From an uncultured Saprospiraceae bacterium (GTDB lineage Bacteria > Bacteroidota > Bacteroidia > Chitinophagales > Saprospiraceae), in the NCBI GenBank assembly GCA_937928045.1, contig CALFWO010000010.1, forward strand, positions 62,001 to 126,000: a stretch of DNA of 64,000 nt, given 5' to 3'. Both the position numbers and the translations under genes were made by a program. Under the pieces are notes generated by a model. The model made no database searches and had not been told where the DNA came from. It saw only the letters and a list, made by a program, of their open reading frames with translations. Below, in pieces: positions 45,227 through 54,218 of the stretch (its first letter is position 1; each line of letters opens with the position of its first letter).

Positions 45227-46432
45227 ATGACAGAAGCATTTATATATGACTGTGTAAGAACACCCCGCGGAAAAGGAAAATCTACGGGAGCATTATATGA
45301 AGTACGACCGATTGAACTTTTAGCGAATTGTTTGGAAGCCATTCAAACCAGATCGGATTTGGACACTTCCTTGGTTAACGATTTTGTAGCAGGCTGTGTT
45401 ACTCCAATTGAAGATCAAGGGGCAAATATTGCCAAGGCAGCTTTGCTTTTTAGTGGTTGGAATGCCTCTGTCTCGGGAATACAGATTAATAAATTTTGTG
45501 CTTCTGGTCTGGAGTCTATCAATCTAGCAGCAGCCAAGATTATTGCAGGAATTGATGAATTGGTTTTGGCCGGCGGAGTAGAAAGTATGAGTCGAGTTCC
45601 AATGGAAAAGGATGGAGGCGCTTTGCTTTTTGATCCAGAGGTCAATGTGAAAGTAGGTTACATTCCTCAAGGAATATCGGCTGATTTGATTGCTACTATG
45701 GAAAATTATTCCAGAATTCAACTCGACGAATATGCCTTGCGATCACAACAACGAGCAGCTAAGGCTTGGAATGAAGGGTACTTCGAACGATCTATTATTC
45801 CAATTAAAGGAGCATCAGGGTTATCTATTCTCGCAAAAGATGAACATCTAAGACCCAACTCAACACTTGATAGTTTAGCTGCATTAACACCTGCATTTGC
45901 AAAGTGGGGGGCTGAAGGATTTGATTCAATGGCATTAAGAAAATATCCAGCAATTGAAAAGATCAATCACTTGCATACAGCAGGAAATAGTTCTGGAATT
46001 GTAGATGGTGCGTCAATTGTATTGGTAGGTTCAAAAGAGGCTGGAGAAAAAGCTGGCTTGTCACCTAGAGCAAAGATCGTATCTATAGCAAATGTTTCTA
46101 CTGATCATGTTGTTATGCTTAATGGACCCGCACCAGCTGCATTTAAGGCATTGAAAAAAGCAAATTTAACTGTCGATGATATTGATCTTTTCGAAATGAA
46201 TGAAGCTTTCGCTTCGCCCGTTTTGAAATTCCAAAAAACTTTAGGAATCCCAATTGATAAATTAAATGTAAATGGTGGAGCTATTGCAATGGGACATCCG
46301 TTAGGAGCAACTGGTGCAATGATTTTTGGAACTTTATTAGATGAGTTGGAACGCAGAGACTTAAAAAGAGGACTGGTAACACTTTGTGTTGGAGGTGGAA
46401 TGGGAGTGGCCACAATAATAGAACGACTGTAA
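45227..46432 (+). CDS. fadA: Acetyl-CoA C-acyltransferase (thiolase)
   Basis: This 401-residue thiolase makes the last cut of beta-oxidation (or the reverse condensation). The catalytic Cys is in [11 protein letters not shown], the His in [15 protein letters not shown] and the second Cys in [12 protein letters not shown] at 45227 ([15 protein letters not shown]) is aligned with the normal family start and preferred to the ATG at 45206, although both remain possible. The stop TAA overlaps the next gene's ATG by one base (TAATG), so translation is coupled to the hydratase/dehydrogenase gene. This pairing is typical of fatty-acid-oxidation operons. Acyl-CoA dehydrogenase is not in the window. 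Confidence 0.93.
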   Translation: MTEAFIYDCVRTPRGKGKSTGALYEVRPIELLANCLEAIQTRSDLDTSLVNDFVAGCVTPIEDQGANIAKAALLFSGWNASVSGIQINKFCASGLESINLAAAKIIAGIDELVLAGGVESMSRVPMEKDGGALLFDPEVNVKVGYIPQGISADLIATMENYSRIQLDEYALRSQQRAAKAWNEGYFERSIIPIKGASGLSILAKDEHLRPNSTLDSLAALTPAFAKWGAEGFDSMALRKYPAIEKINHLHTAGNSSGIVDGASIVLVGSKEAGEKAGLSPRAKIVSIANVSTDHVVMLNGPAPAAFKALKKANLTVDDIDLFEMNEAFASPVLKFQKTLGIPIDKLNVNGGAIAMGHPLGATGAMIFGTLLDELERRDLKRGLVTLCVGGGMGVATIIERL

Positions 46433-48546
46433 TGATTCGATATAAAAAAGATACTGATAATATAGTGACATTAACACTCGATATGAAAGGTCGTGAAGTC
46501 AATGTGCTCAATCATAAATTATCATTGGCCTTCGAGCCAGTACTAGTTCAATTGAAAAAAGAAAAGGAGGCCGGAGAACTCACTGGGATTATCATTACTT
46601 CTGCTAAGAAAACTTTTATGGTCGGTGGAGATTTAGAATATCTTCATAAGACTTATGACGCCAAAGAAATATTTGGTTATACCCAAGATTTAAAAAGATT
46701 TTTTAGAACACTGGAATTTCCGGGAGTACCGGCCGTCGCAGCTCTAAATGGAACTGCTTTAGGCGCGGGTTTTGAATTGGCTTTATCTTGTCATTATCGA
46801 ATAGCGTTAAGTAATTCCAAAATTAGATTTGGTCATCCAGAAGTTCATCTAGGAATTATGCCAGGCGGTGGAGCATTGGTTCGTTTAATGTGGTTATTGG
46901 GAATTGAAAAAGCGTTTGAAGTAGTTGCTGAAGGAAAAAGATATACCACAAAAGAAGCTTTTGAATTGGGTTTGATAGACGACGTTGCAGATAATCAAGA
47001 GGGAATAATCAATAAAGCAAAGAAGTGGATCTTAAAAAATAATGATGCTAGAAGGCCATGGGATAGAAAAGAAAGAGTGATTCCATTTGGTTCAGCATTG
47101 GAGCTGGATATCGCCCGGAAAATTCGTTACATGGCATCCAATCTTTCTCAAGCCACCAGAAATAATTTTGATGCGCCGGCGGTTATTTTGCAAACATTGG
47201 CGGAAGCTTCTAAAGTTGATTTTGATACGGCCTCCAGAATTGAAAGTCGTGCTTTTACCCGGTTAGTTTCTGCTCAACGGGCTAAGAATATGACCCAAGC
47301 TTTTTGGTATGATTACAATGCTATTAAAAATGGAGCTTACCGCCCCAAGGGAATTGGCAAATTTCGTTTTAAGAAAATTGGAATTATTGGTTCTGGAAGA
47401 ATGGGTTCTGGAATCGCATTGGCATGTGTGCGTAGAGGAATAGATGTAGTCATTAAAGATGTCAGTGAAGCTGTTGCTGCAAAAGCGAAAGTTGTGGTCC
47501 TAAAAGATTTAGAAATATTAAAAAACCAAGGACGTTTAACCAAAGAAGAGTTAGCAAAATTTTCTGACCAAATTAAGATTACCGAAGAGGCAAAAGATTT
47601 TCAAGATTGCGACATTGTTATTGAAGCTGTTTTTGAGAATGAAAAGGTTAAAACAAAAGTGCTTAAGGAAACTGAGGCGAATATTGATGAATACACGGTA
47701 TTTGCCACCAATACTTCTTCGATTCCTATTTCAACCATGGCGGACCAAGCAAAGTATCCTGAAAATTTTGTCGGAATACATTTCTTTTCTCCGGTTGAAA
47801 CGGTACCGCTTGTTGAAATTGTAAGAGGTAAAAAAACTTCCGATGAAACAGTAGCCAAAGCTGTGGATTTTGTGCAGCGAATTAAAAAGACTCCAATTAT
47901 TTCAAAGGACAGCTGGGGATTTTATGTTTCAAGAGTTAAAAATACATACCTGCTCGAAGGCATTGAACTACTGCGTCAAGGATATCCAGCTGCACTAATT
48001 GAAAACGCGGGTTTTCAATGTGGCATGCCACGTGGTCCACTGGCTCAGACAGATGAAATAGGATTGGAACTTTCTTTAAGCTTTGAAACCCAAGCTGGAA
48101 TTTTATATGGCCCAAAATATATTCAACATCCAGCAGTATCCGTTTTGGAAAAAATGATCAATGTCTTTAAAAGAGTTGGAGGTCATCAAAAAAATGGATT
48201 TTATAACTACGACCTTAAAGGAAATAGTATAGAACTTTGGAAAGATCTGGCTAATCATTTTTCAATAACTCAAAAGGATTGTGATGTTGAAGAAATTAAG
48301 GATCGACTGCTTTTCGTACAGGTAATTGAAGCAGCCTGGTGTATGCAAGAAAAAGTAATTCTTTCTGAAGCGGAAGCAAATTTAGGGAGTATTTATGGTT
48401 GGGGCTTTCCTTCATTCTCTGGAGGAGTTCTACAATATGTCGATTCTATTGGTAAAGATATTTTCATTGAAAAGTGCAAACGCTTTGAAGAAAAGCATGG
48501 ACCTAGATTTAAGATTCCAAAGTATTTGTTGAGGCAAGAGGAATAA
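46432..48546 (+). CDS. fadJ: Enoyl-CoA hydratase / 3-hydroxyacyl-CoA dehydrogenase (FadJ/FadB-like)
   Basis: This 704-residue bifunctional beta-oxidation enzyme has an N-terminal crotonase domain (about 1-200) with oxyanion-hole and catalytic Glu segments GTALGAGFELALS and FGHPEVHLGIMPGGG. The NAD-binding hydroxyacyl-CoA dehydrogenase domain starts at IGIIGSGRMGSGIALAC (about residue 313). Its catalytic part includes ATNTSSIPIS and GIHFFSPVETVPLVEIVRG with the catalytic His, and a C-terminal helical domain completes it. The start ATG at 46432 follows from the TAATG overlap with the thiolase; an upstream ATG at 46384 lies within the thiolase frame and is not needed. It converges on recG with 22 bp between stops. 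Confidence 0.93.
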   Translation: MIRYKKDTDNIVTLTLDMKGREVNVLNHKLSLAFEPVLVQLKKEKEAGELTGIIITSAKKTFMVGGDLEYLHKTYDAKEIFGYTQDLKRFFRTLEFPGVPAVAALNGTALGAGFELALSCHYRIALSNSKIRFGHPEVHLGIMPGGGALVRLMWLLGIEKAFEVVAEGKRYTTKEAFELGLIDDVADNQEGIINKAKKWILKNNDARRPWDRKERVIPFGSALELDIARKIRYMASNLSQATRNNFDAPAVILQTLAEASKVDFDTASRIESRAFTRLVSAQRAKNMTQAFWYDYNAIKNGAYRPKGIGKFRFKKIGIIGSGRMGSGIALACVRRGIDVVIKDVSEAVAAKAKVVVLKDLEILKNQGRLTKEELAKFSDQIKITEEAKDFQDCDIVIEAVFENEKVKTKVLKETEANIDEYTVFATNTSSIPISTMADQAKYPENFVGIHFFSPVETVPLVEIVRGKKTSDETVAKAVDFVQRIKKTPIISKDSWGFYVSRVKNTYLLEGIELLRQGYPAALIENAGFQCGMPRGPLAQTDEIGLELSLSFETQAGILYGPKYIQHPAVSVLEKMINVFKRVGGHQKNGFYNYDLKGNSIELWKDLANHFSITQKDCDVEEIKDRLLFVQVIEAAWCMQEKVILSEAEANLGSIYGWGFPSFSGGVLQYVDSIGKDIFIEKCKRFEEKHGPRFKIPKYLLRQEE

Positions 48547-48568
48547 TTTTTTTAGGCAACTTTAAATT

Positions 48569-50677
48569 CTAAGAAATTCGACTCCAAAGTTTTATCCTGC
48601 GCTTATGCTTTTGAATATAATTCTTTAATCTAATATTTAGCGGATTCTCTAAAGGAGGATCTTTCTCCAATATTCTAGTCGCTATTTCTCGCGCAGTGGC
48701 CAATATTTTTTGATCTTTTGCCAAGTCCGCAATTTGTAAATTTAATACTCCCGATTGCTGAGTTCCTTCTAAACTCCCCGGGCCGCGTATTTTTAAATCT
48801 GCTTCGGCGATATCAAAACCATTGGTTGTTTGAACCATAATCTCCAACCGTTTTTTCCCAACCTGACTTACCTTGTAACTGCTCATCAAAATACAATAAC
48901 TCTGATCTGCACCACGACCAACTCTTCCGCGAAGTTGATGTAATTGACTCAATCCAAATCGCTCCGCATTTTCAATAATCATAACAGAAGCATTGGGTAC
49001 ATTAACTCCAACTTCAATAACTGTTGTAGCTACCATTATCTGAGTTTCGCCTTTAACAAAACGCTGCATTTCAAACTCTTTATCAGCCGGTTTCATCTTG
49101 CCATGAACAATACTAATCTGATAATCTGGCTTTTGAAAATAACGTTCTAGAGATTCAAATCCTTCGAATAAATTTGCTAAATCTAGTTTTTCTGATTCCT
49201 CAATTAATGGATAGACCACATAAATTTGTCGACCTAATTTTATTTGCTCTTTCATGAATCCCAATAGCCGCAATCGATAGCCCTCATTTCTGCTGAGGGT
49301 TTGAACCGGCTTTCTACCCGGAGGCAATTCGTCTATGACTGATACTTCTAAGTCGCCATATAAAGTCATAGCTAATGTACGAGGAATTGGAGTGGCGGTC
49401 ATTACTAAGACATGCGGAGGGTAGGGGCGCGATTTCATCCAGAGCTTAGCTCGTTGTTTTACTCCAAATCGATGTTGTTCATCAATGATAGATAACCCTA
49501 AATTTTGAAACACGACAGGATCCTCTATTAGCGCATGGGTTCCAACTAAGATGTGGATTTCCCCTAGTGCTAATAATTTTAGCAGTTCTTTTCTTTTTTT
49601 TCCTTTTACTGTTCCAGATAAAAATCCAATTCTAATAGCCAATCCATTCACCATTTCGCGGAGCGAATTGTAATGTTGCTGAGCCAATATTTCCGTTGGA
49701 GCCATCAATGCAGATTGGTAGCCGTTGTCCAAGGCAATTAACATCGCCATCAATCCAACAATCGTTTTTCCCGAACCTACATCACCCTGAAGCAGTCGAT
49801 TCATTTGATATCCTCGGCCTAGATCAACTCTGATTTCTTTGACCACTCTTTTTTGGGCGCCAGTTAATTCAAATGGTAACTTCTCTTTGAAAAATCGATT
49901 GAAATAATCTCCAACCTTATCAAAGACAAATCCTTTGATTGCCGTTCGATTATTTATTTTCATTTGCAATAATCGAAGTTGAAGAAAAAACAATTCCTCA
50001 AACTTTAGTCTAGTTCTTGCCTGATCTAATTCTTGCTGTGAAGTGGGAAAGTGAACTTTAGTCATGGCCTTGAATCGTCCCATGAGTTTAGTTCGATCTA
50101 ATAAATATTTTGGAAGATTTTCTTCAATATCGGATGGTTCTAATTTTCCAAGCAAAGTGCTAATCAATCTTCTGCGACCTTTGCTGTCTAATCCTTTTCC
50201 ATTTAACTTTTCTGTACTACTATAAACAGGAGCGAGGGTAGAAGGTCTTTCTCCACTGTTTGATTTGACCACTTCAATTTCGGGATGGGCAATGTTGAAT
50301 CTTCCATTAAAACTACTAGGTTTTCCAAAGACAATATATTCTGTTCCTGGTACCAGAAATTTATCCACCCAACTTACACCTTTGAACCAAATCAGTTCGA
50401 TAGACCCAGATGAATCTCGCAATCTGGCTGTTAACCTTTTTTTTCTCCCAGCACCAAGCAGTTGTTTTTGGATCAGAATTCCTTTGAGTTGGACTGACTG
50501 GCTGTCATCGTGAATCTCAGAAATTTTATGAAACTTGGTTTTATCTACATAACGAAATGGAAAGTTCCATAGTAAATCTCTGAAATTAAAGATTTGCAAT
50601 TCTTTTTTAAGGAGCTCCCCTTTGGTAGGGCCAACTCCTTTTAAATATTCAATTGGACTTTCTAGTAGGTTATTCAA
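48569..50677 (-). CDS. recG: ATP-dependent DNA helicase RecG
   Basis: This 702-residue helicase remodels stalled forks and branched DNA. The N-terminal wedge/OB domain carries the early signature SPIEYLKGVGPTKGELL. Walker A is LLQGDVGSGKTIVGL, the DExH box is IIDEQHRFGVKQR, the motif MTATPIPRTLAM follows, and motif VI is QLHQLRGRVGRG. Length is normal. No ATG is available at the N-terminus: TTG at 50677 is the only recognised start codon there, and TAA lies directly upstream in frame. A non-ATG start is therefore required unless a rarer codon is used. Confidence 0.96.
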   Translation of the reverse strand: MNNLLESPIEYLKGVGPTKGELLKKELQIFNFRDLLWNFPFRYVDKTKFHKISEIHDDSQSVQLKGILIQKQLLGAGRKKRLTARLRDSSGSIELIWFKGVSWVDKFLVPGTEYIVFGKPSSFNGRFNIAHPEIEVVKSNSGERPSTLAPVYSSTEKLNGKGLDSKGRRRLISTLLGKLEPSDIEENLPKYLLDRTKLMGRFKAMTKVHFPTSQQELDQARTRLKFEELFFLQLRLLQMKINNRTAIKGFVFDKVGDYFNRFFKEKLPFELTGAQKRVVKEIRVDLGRGYQMNRLLQGDVGSGKTIVGLMAMLIALDNGYQSALMAPTEILAQQHYNSLREMVNGLAIRIGFLSGTVKGKKRKELLKLLALGEIHILVGTHALIEDPVVFQNLGLSIIDEQHRFGVKQRAKLWMKSRPYPPHVLVMTATPIPRTLAMTLYGDLEVSVIDELPPGRKPVQTLSRNEGYRLRLLGFMKEQIKLGRQIYVVYPLIEESEKLDLANLFEGFESLERYFQKPDYQISIVHGKMKPADKEFEMQRFVKGETQIMVATTVIEVGVNVPNASVMIIENAERFGLSQLHQLRGRVGRGADQSYCILMSSYKVSQVGKKRLEIMVQTTNGFDIAEADLKIRGPGSLEGTQQSGVLNLQIADLAKDQKILATAREIATRILEKDPPLENPLNIRLKNYIQKHKRRIKLWSRIS

Positions 50678-50843
50678 TTATTAAACTTGTCGTGAACTGG
50701 AACAAAAATAACAGACATTACGAGAAAAATAAATATCGAGATATTGACTTCGAATTGGAATCCTGATAAATTCAATAGACATTTGCAAATTAAGGAACTA
50801 AATGAATCCTTTGGGCGTTTCATTTTGGCTAACAAAAGATAAC

Positions 50844-51269
50844 ATGGAATCAAAAAGACAACGACAAGTGGCAGAAATGGTAAAACGTCACTTTAGTATC
50901 ATATTGCAGCAAGAAGGAAGTTATATATACGGGGCTGAGGCCTTAGTCACGGTTACTAATGTAAAAATGAGCCCGGATATGGGCTTGGCAAATATCTATT
51001 TATCGGTTTACAACATGGAAAACAAGCAAAATGTCTTGTTGCTCATGGAAGAACAGTATTATAGAATTAAGCAGCTCTTTCATGCTAGAATGAAAAAACA
51101 TGTCAGAAGGATGCCTAATTTTAGATTGTATCTAGACGATACTTTGGATGAAATGTGGAGACTTAATTCACTTTTTGACAAACTGGAATCGGATAATCAA
51201 ATGGGAAGTAGAGAGGCCGATGACACAAGTGAAGGAGAAAATCCAGAAACAAACCTTGCTGAAGAATAA
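50844..51269 (+). CDS. rbfA: Ribosome-binding factor A
   Basis: This 141-residue protein matures the 16S rRNA 5' end and assists cold adaptation. The KH-like fold is visible: ESKRQRQVAEMVKRHFSIILQ, VTVTNVKMSPDMGLANIYLSVY, and HVRRMPNFRLYLDDTLDE near the end of the domain. The last 25 residues form an acidic tail. The ATG at 50844 matches the family start; the earlier ATG at 50802 would add a 14-residue non-conserved leader. The stop is only 7 bp from the stop of the convergent permease gene. Confidence 0.92.
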   Translation: MESKRQRQVAEMVKRHFSIILQQEGSYIYGAEALVTVTNVKMSPDMGLANIYLSVYNMENKQNVLLLMEEQYYRIKQLFHARMKKHVRRMPNFRLYLDDTLDEMWRLNSLFDKLESDNQMGSREADDTSEGENPETNLAEE

Positions 51270-51276
51270 GCGAAGT

Positions 51277-52767
51277 CTAAATTGGCTCGATATTAATTAA
51301 TTCGGCCATTTTTCTATACAAAATCACCTCTTTTGCTCCAATTCTAAGCACGAATCGGTCATCTTCTACCTCACTCAAGACAAATACTTGTTCTGGCATA
51401 ATTCCTAATTGCCATAGTTGAGAACTGATTTTGTTATCAATCTGAGCATCATCAATAATTGCTGATTGTCCAATAGCCATTTTGCTCAAGGGATTGTCTG
51501 GAATACCTGGCTTCATTGGAATAGGAGAGCCATGTGGGTCTTTACTCGGAAAACCTAGCGATCGATCTACTTGATCTACCATATCTTCTGTAAGCAAATG
51601 CTCATATTTCTCGGCTTCTTCATGAATTTGACCTTCTGTCAATCCCATTTTATTCACCAAGTAGGTTTCCCAAAGTCGATGAGCTCTAACCAATCTGTTG
51701 GCTTCCTCAATTCCCTTTGTTGTTAATGAAACGGATTGATTTTCTCGAAGTAACAATCCTCTTTTCTGAAGTGTGGATAAATGTTGATTGAGTTTTGAAG
51801 ATGAAAAATCTAGCTTTTCTGTCAGTTTGGACAAGGTAACTTTGCCGTCCATTCCCAATCGCCAACTTTGCTTCATGATATCTTCCAGCTGAATCGTTCT
51901 TCGCTGTTTCATTCGATTGAGTCTTTTGAAAAGCAAACCTTGAGTAGGGGAGAAGAACACCGCTAAAATATAAAACAGCGTTGCAACGATTGCCATCATT
52001 GGACCTGGCGTTGTAGAAAACATGATCGAAGTCAAAAGTCCGATTACGGCAGAAGCCAGTCCCAAAAAGCCAGCTACAAAAATGACTTTTTTCAACCGAT
52101 TCGTCAATAACAAAGCGGTGGAGGCTGGAGTGATCAACATGGCCACAACTTGAATGACTCCAACCGTTCTAAGAGATGCAACAACTGCAAAGGATAACAT
52201 CAACATTAAAAAATAGTGAATTACCTGAACACTGATGCCCATTGTTTCTGCAATGACCTCTTGGAAAGTTGTTACGAACAGATAGCGGTAAAAAATGTAG
52301 ACACTGATCATTAAATAAACACAAATGGAAGCAGTCAATATCAGATCTTCATTGTACACGCCAAGGACATTACCAAAAAGAAAATCTTTGAGGTCTAAGT
52401 GGACCCCTTCATCATGACTGATGGCGGAAATACCTACAACACCAATAGAGAACATACAGGTAAATACAATACCGATAGCTGCATCATTCTTGGTTTGTAC
52501 ATTTTGTTGAATCCAGGTTATCCCAATGGCAGTAATCAAGCCTGCAATTACGGCCCCAGTAAAGAATCCTAAGGCTGAGTAACCGAGAATTAAAAATGCG
52601 ACTACCACTCCGGGCAGAATGGCATGTGCCAATGCATCTCCAATTAAGGCCATATTTCTTAAGACGATGAAGGCCCCCAGGACGCCACACATAATTCCTA
52701 CAAGTGCTGATGCAATCAACGCTCTGATCGCCCACTCCTGTTGTAATGCTTCTGTAACCAAATCCAT
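51277..52767 (-). CDS. Metal ABC transporter permease fused to a DtxR/MntR-type regulator
   Basis: This 496-residue protein joins two functions. Residues 1-285 are a ZnuB/MntB/TroC-type ABC permease with seven or eight membrane helices (RNMALIGDALAHAILPGVV is the signature early segment). Residues 300-496 follow the layout of a DtxR/MntR metal repressor: winged helix (VTLSKLTEKLDFSSSKLNQHLSTLQKRG), dimerisation/metal domain with candidate ligands in VRAHRLWETYLV and HEEAEKYEH plus DPHGSPIP, and an FeoA/SH3-like C-terminal domain (LSKMAIGQSAIIDD onward). The partner ATPase and binding protein are not adjacent. I infer a transporter whose cytoplasmic tail senses Mn or Fe; DNA binding by a membrane-tethered domain is possible but unproven. 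Confidence 0.86.
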   Translation of the reverse strand: MDLVTEALQQEWAIRALIASALVGIMCGVLGAFIVLRNMALIGDALAHAILPGVVVAFLILGYSALGFFTGAVIAGLITAIGITWIQQNVQTKNDAAIGIVFTCMFSIGVVGISAISHDEGVHLDLKDFLFGNVLGVYNEDLILTASICVYLMISVYIFYRYLFVTTFQEVIAETMGISVQVIHYFLMLMLSFAVVASLRTVGVIQVVAMLITPASTALLLTNRLKKVIFVAGFLGLASAVIGLLTSIMFSTTPGPMMAIVATLFYILAVFFSPTQGLLFKRLNRMKQRRTIQLEDIMKQSWRLGMDGKVTLSKLTEKLDFSSSKLNQHLSTLQKRGLLLRENQSVSLTTKGIEEANRLVRAHRLWETYLVNKMGLTEGQIHEEAEKYEHLLTEDMVDQVDRSLGFPSKDPHGSPIPMKPGIPDNPLSKMAIGQSAIIDDAQIDNKISSQLWQLGIMPEQVFVLSEVEDDRFVLRIGAKEVILYRKMAELINIEPI

Positions 52768-52817
52768 TCAACAAAGATAATACTTTAATCCTTACCTTAA
52801 AATAAATTTAGTTGCGC

Positions 52818-53723
52818 CTAACTTTTTATGAGTTCAGAAAGTATTCCTTCTTTCATTGCATATCGTGAAACATATAGATTTTCAAAGGAATGAAGGTTGA
52901 AAACATGTTTAATTAATACTAAAGCCACTACAATTAATTGAGCACGCTCGTTAGGGAGGTTGGGAAAAACATTTCTTGTCACCAAATCCATATGGATCAA
53001 TTCATTGGCCAAGGGATCAAATTCGGCCAGATTCAATTGGGAATAATTTTGACCAAAGTCAACCTGCGAAATCATCTTTTGTAGTACATCGAAAGTCCCA
53101 CTTGCTCCGATCAAATCCAATGCTGTTTCCTGTTTCAAAACATTTTGCAAGGGAACTAATTGATCTGCTAAAAATGCATTCAGTCGATTTAGTTCTGGTA
53201 TAGCAATTGGCTCTGAATGATGAAACATTTTTTTCAATACGGCAACTCCAATCGGAAAACTTTGAGACCAAATCAATTGGTTATTTCGGATCAAAATAAA
53301 TTCAACAGAACCTCCCCCAATGTCCATTATCAACTTAGATCTTTCGCTAGGTGGAATCGCAAGAAGTACTCCTTGAGCAATTAATTTTGCTTCTTGGATG
53401 CCATCAATAATTTCTATTTTTAGATTAAAAGATTCGAAGATATTTTGCACAAATAGTGGACCGTTCGTGGCAGTACGAAGTGCAGCAGTACCGCAAGCTT
53501 TTACTTTTGTGATTTGGTATTCTTCACAGATTCTCGAAAACGATTGTAAGGCATCAGTTGCTCGTTGAAAAGCAGCTTTACCAATGGTCTCAATGCCCTC
53601 TTCCGCTAAATGAATGTATTTTCTTTCTCGATATATTTCTTCCCAAGAAAAGTGATTGCTTTCAACAATCAATAAATGAAAAGTATTTGTACCAAGATCA
53701 ATGACAGCAATTTTTTCAGGCAT
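52818..53723 (-). CDS. Ppx/GppA-family phosphatase
   Basis: This 301-residue protein has the sugar-kinase/Hsp70-like ATPase fold of exopolyphosphatases and (p)ppGpp pentaphosphatases. Motifs are DLGTNTFHLLIV (phosphate loop 1), KACGTAALRTATNG, MDIGGGSVEFIL (phosphate loop 2) and GASGTFDVL. It is the short Bacteroidota form without the C-terminal HD domain of long Ppx proteins. The start is 5 bp downstream of the lipoprotein stop, so it belongs to the minus-strand run from 54860 to 51277. Activity on polyphosphate or on pppGpp cannot be separated by sequence. Confidence 0.87.
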   Translation of the reverse strand: MPEKIAVIDLGTNTFHLLIVESNHFSWEEIYRERKYIHLAEEGIETIGKAAFQRATDALQSFSRICEEYQITKVKACGTAALRTATNGPLFVQNIFESFNLKIEIIDGIQEAKLIAQGVLLAIPPSERSKLIMDIGGGSVEFILIRNNQLIWSQSFPIGVAVLKKMFHHSEPIAIPELNRLNAFLADQLVPLQNVLKQETALDLIGASGTFDVLQKMISQVDFGQNYSQLNLAEFDPLANELIHMDLVTRNVFPNLPNERAQLIVVALVLIKHVFNLHSFENLYVSRYAMKEGILSELIKS

Positions 53724-53728
53724 ATTGC

Positions 53729-54211
53729 TTATTCAGGTACATTAACTCCTGCATTTTTCAATAGACCTTTAAAGAATTCAGCGCCTTCTTCGGTCATCAT
53801 GTTTGAACTTACTTTTTTGTTGTCTTCAATAAAAATAAATCCGAAACATGGTTTAGAAAAATAGAAATCGGCCTCTTTGAAAATGTCTCCATTATCTTGA
53901 AAAATAACTCTTCCCATAGGCTTACACTGCGGAAAAATCTGAGCAGGTTGATTGGATATCTGTCGCAATGCAGAATTAATAGCCCCAGGATTATCCAAAT
54001 TCATACTTATTGGTAAGTCATAAAATACATAGTCAACGAGTGAAGTTCTTTGAATTAATTCTCCCATTTCCTCCTCTGTAATACTTGGATAAGATATGGG
54101 ATTTACATCTGCTTGTGCAGCAACTGGAGCTTCAACTTTTGGGGCGGACTGCTCAGGAGTCTGACAAGCTGAAAAAGACAAAAACAAAAATAATAATAGA
54201 AGATTTTTCAT
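53729..54211 (-). CDS. Lipoprotein of unknown function
   Basis: This 160-residue predicted lipoprotein starts MKNLLLLFLFLSFSAC, with a lipobox and acylation Cys at C16. ATG at 54211 is chosen because it puts the signal peptide at the N-terminus; the longer frame from 54259 would bury it. The mature part begins with an Ala/Pro/Val-rich linker, then a small alpha/beta domain (SITEEEMGELIQRTSLVDYVFY ... IFPQCKPMGRVIFQDNGDIF) with two conserved-looking Cys. I do not recognise the family. It lies 7 bp after the PorT-like gene and 5 bp before ppx, a tight operon that links it to the envelope. Confidence 0.65.
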   Translation of the reverse strand: MKNLLLLFLFLSFSACQTPEQSAPKVEAPVAAQADVNPISYPSITEEEMGELIQRTSLVDYVFYDLPISMNLDNPGAINSALRQISNQPAQIFPQCKPMGRVIFQDNGDIFKEADFYFSKPCFGFIFIEDNKKVSSNMMTEEGAEFFKGLLKNAGVNVPE

Positions 54212-54218
54212 AGTGTAT

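Noticed and set aside
46384-46431. Earlier ATG for the hydratase/dehydrogenase gene
   Set aside because: It would overlap the conserved end of the thiolase and add 16 residues outside the family; the TAATG start fits better.
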